Part shown: positions 10,100 through 21,193 of the stretch, piece by piece | How the letters are laid out: every line of letters starts with the position of its first letter | How positions within the stretch are numbered: position 1 is the first letter of the stretch | Position numbers and translations under genes: made by a program | Notes under the pieces: generated by a model | Database searches by the model: none | The model's input: the letters and a program-made list of their open reading frames with translations, nothing else | Told to the model about the DNA's origin: nothing | Assembly: GCA_019925105.1 (NCBI GenBank) | Contig: JAHGAU010000001.1 | Coordinates: 1,798,001 to 1,862,000, forward strand | From: Niebla homalea | Taxonomy: Eukaryota > Ascomycota > Lecanoromycetes > Lecanorales > Ramalinaceae | Direction: 5' to 3' | Length of the DNA stretch: 64,000 nt

Positions 10100-12622
10100 T
10101 CAATCATCTACAGTCATTTCAGTCGGCATACTAGCCAAAGCGTCAGCTACGACGGTGCAGCCCCATTTGACGATCGCAAGATCCGCTTCACTTCCCGCGA
10201 TATGGCTTTTCCGTAGCACCTTCTTGATGAAATAGTGAAGTCCATTAGCCATTTCAGGTATCTCCTTAGGTCGGAGAAAGATCTTCATCAAGGCCGGCTC
10301 ATCACGTTTGTCCTTTTCGTCCTGCTGGGATTCAACCATGACAGTGATCAAAAGTAGCTCTACAAAGACCCGTGCTCTCTGTTGCAAATAAGCGAAATTG
10401 AGATTCCGTAGAACCCCAAGAGTCAAACAGCCTTCTGCGATCAAGGTCCCATAGAGACGGCCAAGATTGACTAGGGCTCTCATGTCGAGCGCTTCTTCGT
10501 CATCATCGCTAAGATCACCGTCATTATTCCTCTCACCCATTTGCTTGAATAGATCCCACAATGAGAATTGGAAGGACATTCTTATATTCCGCTCGGAGCA
10601 CATACGTCGGGAAAGCAGCGTGTAATATGGGTTGTAGACCTTGCCAGCTCCTGAGCAGCGAATCAAGACTTTCGGGATCTCTTGCTCCTGGTGCTTCTTG
10701 AGAGACAATTTCTTCAGACGAGCATATGCATCATTGTAGTCTTCGGCCTCGGTGACCTGAAAATAGATGGACCTCCTGATCTCTGTATTCATGCCAAGTT
10801 CCCTCCCGTCCAGGAGACTGTCTCTGATGCCGTCGTCACCACTGCCACTTTTCCTCGAAGCTTCATTCTGCGGTGGATGTGAGTCTTTCGCAAGAGGAGC
10901 TTGAGCCTTCCAGCTGGCGCCGATCAGCCACCATTCGCCTCTGGCTTCTGAATCACGGATGTCTTTGAGCCCGATACCCAAAGGTTCTCGAGCTCTTAGA
11001 CTACCTTGGTTCAAGGAGCCAATGATCTTCTTCAATGCAATTGTATGCTCGGACGAAATCAGAGCGGCTGATGCACCATTCTTCATACGATTGTTCTTCA
11101 ACTTGTTAATACTTTCTATCATGAATGCGGTACGAACAGAGAGACTCGACTTGTCTTCTTTAGCTAGCTTACTTTCCAGCTCTGAGACAATGCCTTTGAG
11201 CGCTGATGGGTCATCCTGCCTGAGTTGAGGCCCCGCAATACGAACAACCCTAAGTAGTAGTTCGGTGTTGTTCTCAGATATCTCCTTCAGACATAGCCGG
11301 ACATAGTCGAACATGAGTCTACTGCTGATGACTTGAAATACATACAGATTTGCAATCAGACTGATCAGGTTTGTGGGCACTTTGTCCGGGGTAGTAGAGA
11401 GATTGTGGGATGTGTGATGTGCAGAAAAGGTTTCGTCAATCCTTCGCACAATTTGTGCACCAAATTCGTTGCCAATAACCTTATACAAAGCTGCTATGAA
11501 GCCTGCATGGAGGATGATAAAGGTCTCACTCAAGAGTGTCTGATCCGAGAGAAGAGCGAGTAGTATATCTATCAGTGTCTCAGAGACATGTTGACGTGCG
11601 TAATTCTGATAGAAAGTCTCAACGTCACGAACAATCGACAGCAGATTTGATTCAGAGAATCGATTGAGGAGACCTTGGAGCCTCCGTCTCAAGTGTGACA
11701 GGTCTTCAGAACCCGTTCCCGCAGTATGCCTTTTCGAAGGGGGAACATATTTTCCAGGGACTGAATCAAGCGTCTGGGTCGGGGGAGCAATGTAGGGATT
11801 CTCCCGGACTTTGTGTCTGTGGTCGAGCGACGACGCTGGATGGACATGATTAAAGTCCGTAGAAGCTCCTTCTCCATCCCAAGTATCTTGGTCAGGATCT
11901 GAGCCATTATCGTCAAGATGTTCTGCGGAGGATTGATCACTGCCACTGAAGCCGTCGAATTCGGAAAGCTCGTCGTCTACAAGGTCTTGTTGCTCTCTGG
12001 CGTCCCGTGTCCTTCGCCGCTTCTTCTCGAGCCATAGCTGGCCTTCACTCCTTCTCCTCTTCCCTAGAGATACTTTCTCAAGAGCATCAGAGTCAGACAG
12101 TCCGTCAAGTAGGGAGCTCAGCCCCTCGTCATCAAAGGTTTTTGGCAATCTCTTGCGGTCCTTGACTCCCAGTGCCTTCTCCAAAGCGTGAATCTCAGCA
12201 TCGTCTTCCGCTAAGCTTGCCTGTATTTTTCTGGATAGCTTAGGCGCTACGTCTGGGGGTGAAGCTGATCGATCGTGTTTTTTCCTCTTGGCTGGCACAG
12301 GTTGCTTCACTTTTGAGTCCTTCGACATTGGTTTGGGGGTATTGTCTTCCTCAGTGGCGTCTGCATTCTTATAAGATACACTTGACGCATTCCGAACTCG
12401 AGACTGAGTGCTTCGATGGACATCCGTAGGCTGCTTCAAGCTCTTCTTCTGCAGCGGAGTTTGTCCTAGCTTTTTCTCTTGCCTTGCGGCCTTTCTCTGT
12501 TCCTTGCGAGCGCCAGGTCCATCATGATGGTTCCGCGGACCTTTGTTGCCATCTGCCGAGAGACCAAGTTGATCAGCGATACGCCTGGGAAGCTTGGTTG
12601 TCTCATGGATGCGCTGTGACAT
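10100..12622 (-). CDS. SGD1: SGD1/NOM1-like nucleolar MIF4G-MA3 protein
   Basis: Intronless gene for 840 aa. The N-terminal ~280 residues are basic and acidic low-complexity sequence, with nucleolar-type Lys/Arg runs (GARKEQRKAARQEKK) and acidic Ser-rich stretches. A MIF4G domain follows from about residue 315 (HLRRRLQGLLNRFSESN), and an MA3 domain from about 620 (RRSIYFQVTEAEDYNDAY). Yeast Sgd1 and human NOM1 have this order and act in 18S rRNA and small-subunit assembly in the nucleolus; NOM1 also binds PP1. Length matches the family (yeast 899 aa). The gene is divergent from RPS20, another small-subunit gene, across 269 bp, so a shared ribosome-biogenesis promoter is plausible but unproven. 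Confidence 0.93.
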   Translation of the reverse strand: MSQRIHETTKLPRRIADQLGLSADGNKGPRNHHDGPGARKEQRKAARQEKKLGQTPLQKKSLKQPTDVHRSTQSRVRNASSVSYKNADATEEDNTPKPMSKDSKVKQPVPAKRKKHDRSASPPDVAPKLSRKIQASLAEDDAEIHALEKALGVKDRKRLPKTFDDEGLSSLLDGLSDSDALEKVSLGKRRRSEGQLWLEKKRRRTRDAREQQDLVDDELSEFDGFSGSDQSSAEHLDDNGSDPDQDTWDGEGASTDFNHVHPASSLDHRHKVRENPYIAPPTQTLDSVPGKYVPPSKRHTAGTGSEDLSHLRRRLQGLLNRFSESNLLSIVRDVETFYQNYARQHVSETLIDILLALLSDQTLLSETFIILHAGFIAALYKVIGNEFGAQIVRRIDETFSAHHTSHNLSTTPDKVPTNLISLIANLYVFQVISSRLMFDYVRLCLKEISENNTELLLRVVRIAGPQLRQDDPSALKGIVSELESKLAKEDKSSLSVRTAFMIESINKLKNNRMKNGASAALISSEHTIALKKIIGSLNQGSLRAREPLGIGLKDIRDSEARGEWWLIGASWKAQAPLAKDSHPPQNEASRKSGSGDDGIRDSLLDGRELGMNTEIRRSIYFQVTEAEDYNDAYARLKKLSLKKHQEQEIPKVLIRCSGAGKVYNPYYTLLSRRMCSERNIRMSFQFSLWDLFKQMGERNNDGDLSDDDEEALDMRALVNLGRLYGTLIAEGCLTLGVLRNLNFAYLQQRARVFVELLLITVMVESQQDEKDKRDEPALMKIFLRPKEIPEMANGLHYFIKKVLRKSHIAGSEADLAIVKWGCTVVADALASMPTEMTVDD

Positions 12623-12891
12623 TGCTCTGGTTTATCGAATGCTCCGCAATTGCTGAAATGCTGTCAGGGTTCAGACCCGCAGTTTGGCCGAAGCGAGTGC
12701 CAAGATTTCATCCCACTACGGATTTAACAGCATTTTACAACCACTTTGCAGCTGCCAAACAGGACAACCTTCAAGCAAGAAGCCTTTCATCACCTTACCG
12801 AGCCTCGCTGTTCAGGTCGTGATTGGCGAACAATAAACATCTACTCTCCCGCAAAACCCCTTCTCCACGCCTTGCAACAACTGAGCTCAGA

Positions 12892-13391
12892 ATGTCTTTC
12901 CAAAAGCCAGAGAAAGATCAGTATGGCGACGGACCAGTATGCTCCTTTCAGCATTACTGCCCCTTTTTTCATTTTTTCTTCTGGGCTGTTGACCCAGGTG
13001 ACTAAATCGTTGCCTCACCAGAAAATCCACAAGATTCGCATTACCCTCACCTCCCGCAAGGTCAAATCGCTTGAGAAGGTCTGCCAGGAGTTGATTGACC
13101 GTGCCAAATCCAAGGATCTGCGCGTCAAAGGTCCAGTACGCCTGCCTACGAAGAACCTGAAGGTCTCCACAAGGAAGACACCCTGTGGTGAAGGCTCAAA
13201 GACGTGGGATACTTATGAGATGAGGATCCACAAGCGTTTGATTGAGTACGTGGCCTCCTTTATGCCCGGGGTTGGATTAAATTAGGACTGACAATGCTCT
13301 TCAAAGTCTTAACGCACCAACGGAAGTGGTGAAACAAATCATCATCAACATCGAAGCTGGAGTGGAGGTGGAGGTCACAATTGCGGCTTAA
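12892..13391 (+). CDS. RPS20: 40S ribosomal protein S20 (uS10)
   Basis: Small-subunit head protein. Three exons (12892-12936, 13022-13245, 13307-13391) give 117 aa, the normal size. The first exon encodes only 15 residues ([15 protein letters not shown]). The second opens with [19 protein letters not shown], and the third with the end of [13 protein letters not shown]. It ends VEVEVTIAA, as in other fungal uS10 proteins. Introns are 85 and 61 nt; the short first exon and early intron are common in fungal ribosomal protein genes. Reading through intron 1 would stop after a few dozen codons. The 3' end is only about 160 bp from the convergent nucleoporin gene. Confidence 0.97.
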
Positions 13392-13552
13392 AGCGCCTTG
13401 TAGATATCATCAATCATTAAAATCCTATTTACAGGTCTCCAGGATGCGAACATCCTTGCGGGGGGTATCTCAAAGGCTGAACTGTTGACGTAAAATGCTT
13501 TTGAAATGGCTAGAATGACCTCTTGGAGGAGACTTGGTCACGGGTTACAGGC

Positions 13553-15347
13553 TCACAGATCCCAATTACACCACTCTCGCTTGGGTGGTAGAAGTGGCAT
13601 AAGCCCATTCTCAAATATTCCAGTCCTCATCAGATATTCGTACCTTCCTTTAGTGTCGTTATCGTAGGCATCATCAGATACGTAGCCTGAGTTGGGAAAG
13701 GTGGGTGCACCATTCGGAAACCATATGCGTTGTGAAGTCCCGTCACTGGCTCGGAAGAAGGCTTCATCGTCTTCGTTGTAAGTGACAGGCTTTCCCTTCC
13801 AATTCCTGATTTTGCCCTTGGTCTGTGCCCCAACATTTGGCGCCTGCGGTCCGGCTGGTGCGGTGGATAGTAGCCCAGAACCTCCGGTCGGCTGTGCTGA
13901 ATTTCCTTGGGCGAAAGGATTCCCGGATGTCTGCGGTGTTATAGCCATTGGCGAGGATGTGCTTGGTGCAAATGGGTGTCTGGGAGCCGCAGTGTTCTGA
14001 GTATTTGCGCCGGCAGGGTTCGGTGCCGAATTTGGAGCAAAAGGGTTTGATGAGCCTAACGCTGAAGGGCGTCCGAAAAGGCCGGCTTGTGCTGGGCTGG
14101 ACGGCTCGCCAAATGCTGGTGGTTGAGATGAGGCGGAGGGCTTTTGAAAAGGGTTTGCACTGGGCTGGGCTGTAAATGAAGAGGTCTGGGCCTGACCGAA
14201 AGTAGTTGGGGCCGAAGATTGCCCAAATGTCGATGCTGGCTGTCCAAAGCTTGTCCCCGGTCTTCCGAGAACCGGGGCTTGGCCAAAGGCGGGTTGCCCA
14301 AAACTTGGTGCTGATGATGCGGGTGCTGATTGCCCAAAGGCTGGTTGACCGAAAGTCGGTCTAGCCGCAGGGGCTGATGGCTGACCAAAAGTCGGAACGG
14401 AAGGGTTTCCAAATGTTGAAGGTGTAGACGGCTGGCCGAACGCAGGTGTGCCGAGCGAAGGCTGTCCGAGAGACAGATTGTGCTGTGGTACGGCGTTCGC
14501 ACTCTGGCCCTGGACTGTGATCGCCCCTTTGGCTTCACATATTTCGATTCGATTGGGGTGCTCATTTTCCCCCTGCATGACGTACTGGATGGCTCCATCT
14601 ACGTCCCTGAGGACAGATGACATTTGGCTTTCTGCTTCACTCACAAGGCTCTGTGCTTCCTGCACGGCCTGCTGTTGTTGGCCTTGTGAAGCTAGTGAAT
14701 AGTGCTTGACACGAATCTCCTCAAAGCTTTGTTCTCGAGGGCCTCCAAACAGTTGCTTCGGTGCACCTTGGCCAGGTCCATAGGCAGACAATATCCATCT
14801 TGGACGCTCCTCCTGTGATAGATCTCTCTGTATGACCTCTCTGTCAAGTTTGAAACTGTATCCAAATCAGCCGAGAAGATGCAAAGGCCAGCAAACTCAG
14901 CTCACGGTAGTGTTGAGATGTCCCTGCCTGGGAATATCAAACCGCCAAGTCAGCAAGGGAGCCAAGTTGATAGCTACGAATTGCCCCCAAGCATTTATAT
15001 CGGAAGTCTTTCTGCAGCAAGAGCAAACGGCGCAATCACGGCCTCTCTACCTTCTAAAATCTTTGCTTCACAACAGATAGCTTGAGGATTGGAAAAGTAA
15101 AAGCAGAACGGCGATGAGAATTTGATTGACGGACTACCTACCTCGACCAACGTTTGAGCGAGGTCTTCCCGGCGAATGATTTTGCAGTGGCGCAAATGGG
15201 TTGCGAGATGAAGTTGAAGTCCTACTACCAGGATGCTCGAATTTACATTGATCTAATAGAAATATGAGTACTTCCTTGGCCAGGGTGCCTGTTCGGCCTA
15301 CCTCCGAATTTGCAATTGCCTTGTTGGAAGAAGCGACAGACAGTCAT
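13553..15347 (-). CDS. NUP42: Nup42/Amo1-type FG nucleoporin with N-terminal CCCH finger
   Basis: Cytoplasmic-face nuclear pore protein that in yeast binds Gle1 and aids mRNA export. Exons 15347-15302 and 15252-15142 encode the CCCH finger, MTVCRFFQQGNCKFGDQCKF followed by EHP. The main exon, 14855-13553, encodes a conserved segment (DLSQEERPRWILSAYGPG, then QLFGGPREQSFEEIR), a coiled-coil-like stretch and many FGQP or AFGQ repeats. It ends in a conserved C-terminal block (YEYLMRTGIFENGLMPLLPP). Between 15141 and 14856 the structure is uncertain: a 22-nt exon at 14927-14906 restores phase and gives about 493 aa in all. The main reading frame lacks its own good start, which is why the upstream exons matter. 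Confidence 0.87.
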
Positions 15348-15751
15348 GGTAAATATGATCGAGAGGAGCTTGTGTATTGCTTGATCTATGAAAAAAGATG
15401 TCTACAGGAAATGCCCATGTGTACTGAGATGTACTGCAAAGTGATTTATTCTACAAGTGTCATGAGAGTGTCGAGAGTGTCGAGAGTGTCGAGTGTCGAG
15501 AGTGTCTTGTCACCGCTTGCATGACCGCTCAGTAACACTCCATGCCGGCACCACTATGCCTATACCTACGTTGACACTATTGCATTTTATCAGAGATACC
15601 TCAAGCAGCTACTATCGTATGTAACAGATGCTCAATCTAAAGACTTGCGATTCGATAGACACATAATAGTCACGTGATAGCGGGTAAGTCCCCAATCGCC
15701 GGATTATAGATTTGTTTACACAACCACTTCTGATCACACTTAACCAACAGC
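15348..15751. promoter_or_regulatory. Divergent NUP42 / SMC4 intergenic region
   Basis: The two genes are divergent and share this 404-bp stretch. It contains a short tandem repeat (see 15464-15506) and otherwise only AT/GC-mixed sequence. No gene is supported. Confidence 0.5.
15464..15506 (+). repeat. GAGAGTGTC tandem repeat
   Basis: Three perfect head-to-tail 9-nt units, one 7-nt shortened unit (GAGTGTC) and one more full unit form a 43-nt array between the two divergent genes. The shortened unit shows internal slippage. Confidence 0.9.
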
Positions 15752-18700
15752 ATGTCGTCTGCTTCGCCTACGCGCCCGTCTCGGCGCGCCGCTAGTCGGA
15801 AGAAGGTGATTGTGGATGATTCGGACGAGGATATTGCCCCTGATGTGATCAAAGAAGAGGACGAGGACGACTTTACACCTGCTCCTCAGCGCAGCCCAAA
15901 ACGGCAGACACGGAGAAAGACCACAGAAGTGCCTGCCACTCCCAGAGCCGCTGCTCGCGCACGTAGGGCCAAGACCGGCGACAATGTCGAACCATCTGAG
16001 ATCTTCGATCCAGGGCAAAGCATGTTGGAAGACCCTGGCTCCCCCACTAAAAAAGCGTCTCCAAGAAAGCGAAAAAGCACTGCACCTGGCCGCAGAGGGC
16101 GACCGCCTGCCTCAAGCAATGGTGCTACCTCACTTCCTACTCCCAAGCTATCTGCGACCCCAGAGCCGTCGGAGTCGCAACCTGCTCCACTTGCAGACAT
16201 TACGGGTTCAGCCAACAATGCGCAAGCTCCGATTGTCCATGATGCGAGACCGTTCGCACCAGTCAAAGCCATGGACGCAGTATTGGAAAAGCCTATGGAC
16301 ATAGTCATCAGATCGAGAGCCTTAGCAGCTCCCCAGCAACCAGAAGACATTGGACCCAGAGCGCGGACTGTAATCAAGAATCTTGTGTTAAAGAATTTCA
16401 AAAGCTACGCCGGTCGTCAGGAAGTTGGGCCCTTTCATGCCTCCTTTTCATCAGTGGTCGGTCCCAACGGCTCTGGAAAATCTAACGTCATAGACTCCCT
16501 CCTTTTTGTTTTTGGATTTCGTGCGAGCAAGATGAGGCAAGGAAAGATATCCGCTTTGATTCACAATTCTGCCGCGTTCCCCGACCTGGATCATTGTGAG
16601 GTGGAGGTTCACTTTCAGGAGGTTATGGATCTGGTATGGATTTCAGCAATGCGTCCGAGTCCGGAGAAGCTGACAGTGTACAGCCTGGCGGAGGCCACGA
16701 AGTCATGCCAGACTCGACCCTTATCATTTCACGAAAAGCTTTCAAGAACAACGCTAGCAAGTACTACATCAACACCAGGGAGTCCAATTTCACAGACGTG
16801 ACATCTCTCTTAAAGGGAAAGGGAGTCGATCTTGATCACAAACGTTTCCTCATATTACAAGGGGAGGTGGAATCGATTGCTCAAATGAAGCCAAAGGCAG
16901 CAAATGAACACGATGATGGCTTGCTAGAATACCTCGAAGATATTATCGGTACTTCACGATACAAAACGCCCATTGAAGAATCTGCAACGGAAGTGGATAC
17001 TCTCAATGAGGTATGTACTGAGAAAAGCGCTCGTGTGCAGCATGTCGAGAAGGAAAAGAACAGCCTAGAGGGTAAGAAAGACAGGGCTTTGGCATACATC
17101 AGAGACGAGAATGATTTGGCTTTCAAGCAATCCGCTCTCTATCAAGTCTATACCGACGAGTGTGAGGACAATCTCAAGGTCACCGACGAGGCAATTGAGC
17201 AGATGCAAGCGCAGCTTAATGGTGAAATCGAAAAGCACCAAGGAAACGAAGAAGGAATCAAAAGCCTACAAAAAGCTTTCAAGCAAGGGTCAAAAGAATT
17301 CGAGAACCTTCAGAAGGCCACTCAGGCTGTTATCAAAGAGATGGCGAAGCATGACAAGGAGAATGTCAAACACGAGGAGAAGAAGAAGTTCTTGAAGTCA
17401 AAACAGGCCAAACAAGAGAAGTCCTTGCACTCAACTCGTCTCGCGACGTCGGAAGCAGCGAGCCTGATACAAAAGCATTCTGATGATCTTGAGCGCAATA
17501 CTAAGGAGATCGCGAAGCTCGAGAAAGAGATGCAAGCCGAGGAAAAGGAGTTAGTCTCTATTCGGGAGGCTCTGAAAGGGAAGACGCAGACTTACTCTGA
17601 TCAAATTACGGCGAAGCAGAAGTCTTTGGAGCCATGGACAGAGAAGATCAATGAGAAACAGTCAGCCATTGCCGTAGCCCGGAGCGAGCTTGAGATTCTC
17701 CGCGAAAGAGCATCTGCAGGGTCCGTTGCCATCGAAGAGGCTCAGGCAAAGATTCTGTCATCGGACGAGGTTCGTAAGGCGAAGGACTCGGAACTGAGGC
17801 AATTGAGGGCCGAAAAAGCTCAGGCGGAGAAGGAGTCGTCAAAATTGCAGGCGCAATTTTCCAAGCTGTCTCAGCAGGAGCCCGAAATGAGATCAAAGCT
17901 CTCTGGTGCGCGACAGAAGGCTGACGAAGCCCGAGCCAGCTTATCGAGCACTCAATCTCAGGGTAACGTCTTGAATGGACTCATGCGGCTCAAAGCATCG
18001 GGGCGGATCGAAGGCTTCCATGGCCGGCTAGGCAATCTCGGAACGATCGAGCAGAAATACGATGTGGCGATCTCCACTGCTTGTCCTTCTCTAGAAAATT
18101 TGGTCGTGGACTCTGTTGAAGTTGGCCAGCAATGCATTGACTATCTGAGAAAGAACGATTTGGGGAGAGCCAACATAATCTTACTTGACCGTCTCGCACG
18201 CAGAGACCTGTCGCCGAAGGAAACGCCTGAGAATGTCCCTCGACTATTCGACTTGGTGAAGGCAAAGCACGACATCTTTCGACCCGCCTTTTTCAGCGTG
18301 TTGCAAAATACACTTGTTGCAAAAGATCTTGAGCAAGCCAATCGTATTGCGTACGGTAAGACGAGATGGCGAGTAGTCACCCTTGACGGCCAACTGATCG
18401 ATGTTTCTGGTACGATGAGTGGTGGCGGGAATCGAGTAGCGAGAGGAGGTATGTCCTCAAAGCTTGCGGCAGAGACTTCAAAGGAGCAAGTGTCCAAGCT
18501 CGAAGTCGATCGAGATCAATTGGAAAAAGACTTCCAGGAGTACCAGGACAACTGCAGAGAGCTCGAATTGTCCCTCAGGAATGTTGTCGACTCGGTACCT
18601 CGGCTGGATACCGCAATACAGAAAGCAAATCTTGAAAGCGAAAGTCTCAAACGCAACCTCGCGGATGCTCAGCGCCGTCTTGACGAATTGACTGACGAGC

Positions 18701-20143
18701 AGCCGTCTTCATCCTTAGATGATGCCCACGTTACTGCACTTGAGAAGCAGGTCTCGAAGTATGAGAAGGAGATGTCAAGTCTGAAGGCGGAATGCGCTGG
18801 ACTCGAAGAGGACATTTCAGGACTTCAAGCTAAGATCATGGAAGTTGGCGGCGTTCGTCTCCGGGCCCAGAAGGCCAAAGTGGATGGATTGAAGGAGCAG
18901 ATCGACATGTTGACGGAGGAAATGTCCAATGCAGAAGTTGCGAGGTCTAAGGCCGAGAAGCAACAATCGAAGCATCAGAAAGCGCATGAAGAGGCCGAAA
19001 GAGAGCTAGCCTCTGCGGCCGATGAGATGGAAAGCCTTGCTGAGGAGGTAAAGCATCAAGCCAATGACGCCTCAGGATCTAAGCAAAAGGCCGAGGAAGC
19101 TCAAGACGCGCTCAGTACCAAGCAAGAAGAGCTTTCGACGGTCAAAAAAGATCTGGACAAGAAGACTGCCGAGCTAAACGAGATTCGAGCTGTCGAAATC
19201 GAGATGCGGAACAAGCTGGAGGAAAATCAGAAAGTCCAGAATGAGAACCAAAAGCGATTGAGGTATTGGACAGATAAGCTCGGCAAACTATCTATCCAAG
19301 CAGTCGGCGATCTCGCCGAGGAGCAGGAAGCAGAGCAGCTTCCACAGTATACCAAGGACGAGCTCGCAGACATGAACAAAGACGTCCTCAAAGGCGAGAT
19401 CGCTGCATTGGAGGAGAAGACTCAGAACGTCAACGTGGAGCTAGGAGTCCTTGCCGAATATCGTCGCCGCCTTGAGGAGCATGCTTCACGAAGCAGTGAC
19501 CTTCATGCTGCTGTCACGTCACGCGATTCGGCCAAGAAACGTTGTGATGAGCTGCGCAAACTCCGACTCGAAGGATTCATGACCGGCTTCAGCATGATCT
19601 CGTTGCGGTTGAAGGAGATGTACCAGATGATCACCATGGGGGGCAACGCGGAACTCGAGCTTGTTGACTCCCTTGATCCATTTTCCGAGGGTATCCTCTT
19701 CAGCGTCATGCCACCTAAAAAATCCTGGAAAAACATCTCGAACCTCTCCGGGGGGGAGAAGACTCTCAGCAGCTTGGCGTTAGTCTTTGCTTTGCATCAC
19801 TACAAGCCAACACCGTTATACGTAATGGATGAAATCGACGCGGCCTTGGATTTCCGAAATGTAAGTCATCTCTGTTTTCTCCTCTCTGTATACGAACTGA
19901 CAGCAGGTAGGTCTCGATCGTGGCAAGCTATATCAAGGAGAGGACCAAGAATGCCCAATTCATTGTGATCTCCTTAAGGAACAACATGTTCGAACTGGCA
20001 TCAAGGCTTGTAGGTGTTTACAAGGTCAATCATATGGTAAGTTATCGAATTTCTTCCTGTCAAACTGCAGCTGACTAATTGCCCCCCTGTAGACCAAGAG
20101 TGTGACGGTCGAGAACAAGGATTATATCACGGGACGAGCGTAA
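15752..20143 (+). CDS. SMC4: Condensin subunit SMC4 (Cut3)
   Basis: Structural maintenance of chromosomes ATPase that pairs with SMC2 in condensin and compacts mitotic chromosomes. Exons 15752-16633, 16684-19860, 19911-20036 and 20093-20143 give about 1411 aa, close to yeast (1418). The N-terminal ~200 residues are disordered and rich in Ser/Pro/Lys. Walker A is GPNGSGKS at 237-244. Long coiled coils flank a hinge near NGLMRLKASGRIEGFHGRLG. The C-terminal head has the signature LSGGEKTLSSLALVFALH and Walker B PLYVMDEIDAALD. Introns of 50, 50 and 56 nt fall in the head-coding parts. Joining them restores LPGGGHEVMPDS, then RNVSIVASYI, then the C-terminus NKDYITGRA. SMC3 is excluded by the HFQEVMDLPGG-type head insert. 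Confidence 0.97.
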
Positions 20144-20385
20144 TGACTTTGATAAACTTGCTCGGCGTTTGGTGGACAACCTCTAGGGAGATGATGAGGC
20201 TGTCGGCTTAGGTCATTTGTATCATATGTGATGAAACATTGTTCGTGAATACCTGGATTGGTTCTCCGATGATCCAAGTGCCACCAGGAACGTTGCTTTG
20301 CATGACGCACGAAGTGTGCAGCTGTTAATAGGCAGACGCAGTCAGTTCACTGCCCCGGAGATGTGTATCATCGAGGTCCATCCTG

Positions 20386-20971
20386 TCAACCCTTCTTCTC
20401 CCCTTCATCCCCCTTCCCCTTTCTTCTCTTCTTCTTGTCCTTCGCCTTTCTCCCACTCCGATCCCTCTTCTTCAGCCCCGACATCCCCACCTTGCAGACC
20501 TCGGCATACCTGACGAAAAACCCTTCCACCTCGTCTGGCTGCACGACGGTCGATATCTTGATCTTATCCTTCTTCTCCATATCACTCTTCCCATCCGTCG
20601 CTCTTACGAGAATCGGAAGCGGGGTTTCGATGTCCAGATCGGGGAATGGAGTCGCGGACCGGGGGGTATCGGTCGGTTGATGATGATGATTGGGTTGTTC
20701 GGGAGGGGAGACTGTGTGGAGGAGAGAGACTACGGTCAGTAGGTAGGGCAAAATCTTGAGATTCGGAGGGGCGTCGTCACACATCTTTTCTGGGTCAGGA
20801 ACACGGAGCCGTGGTTGGCCGCACGTCGGGAGTCGAAGAGCTTGGTCAGGCGGGAGAAGAACTGTGCGGTAAAAACCCCCATCTTTTTTAGCAGCGCAAC
20901 TATCTCGGAAATCTCTGGGATGCGAGGAGGATTATTACCTCGTCTTGGCCCAGATGGCCATGCTCCGTCAT
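20386..20971 (-). CDS. SRP14: Signal recognition particle subunit SRP14
   Basis: Alu-domain protein of the signal recognition particle, which pauses elongation during ER targeting. Exons 20971-20939, 20861-20783 and 20711-20386 (introns 77 and 71 nt) give about 145 aa. The first exon encodes only 11 residues (MTEHGHLGQDE). Joining it to FFSRLTKLFDSRRAANHGS gives the family's N-terminal helix, then VFLTQKR. After a Pro/His-rich insert typical of fungi come PILVRATDG, KIKISTVVQ and a C-terminal GLKKRDRSGRKAKDKKKRRK tail for RNA binding. A TATATATATA stretch at 21051-21060 lies about 80 bp upstream. Each exon junction keeps phase, and the body is strongly diagnostic. Confidence 0.93.
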
Positions 20972-21050
20972 GGTATGGATTTGAAAGGCAAGCAAAGCCT
21001 GTGTGTAGAACAATGCGGACTTCCTGTGGGGCTGCCAGCGGAGTGTGGGG

Positions 21051-21060
21051 TATATATATA
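21051..21060 (-). promoter_or_regulatory. TATA-like element upstream of SRP14
   Basis: A TATATATATA tract lies about 80 bp 5' of the SRP14 start and about 135 bp 5' of COQ7, which is read the other way. Spacing suits SRP14 better. Functional assignment is inferred from sequence and distance only. Confidence 0.4.
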
Positions 21061-21193
21061 TTACGGTGTAATCTATTCTGATAATTGATTATTACGAACA
21101 TCGTCATCGTCATTAGGGACGAGGGGGGGGAACATTTCCGTATGATATTGCGCATGTTGAATCCGCGACTTCTGTCTTTCTGTATCCTTCAAG

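Noticed and set aside
15464..15506. Possible CRISPR-like or mobile-element repeat
   Set aside because: Units are 9 nt and directly adjacent with no spacers; it is a simple slippage repeat in a eukaryotic genome.
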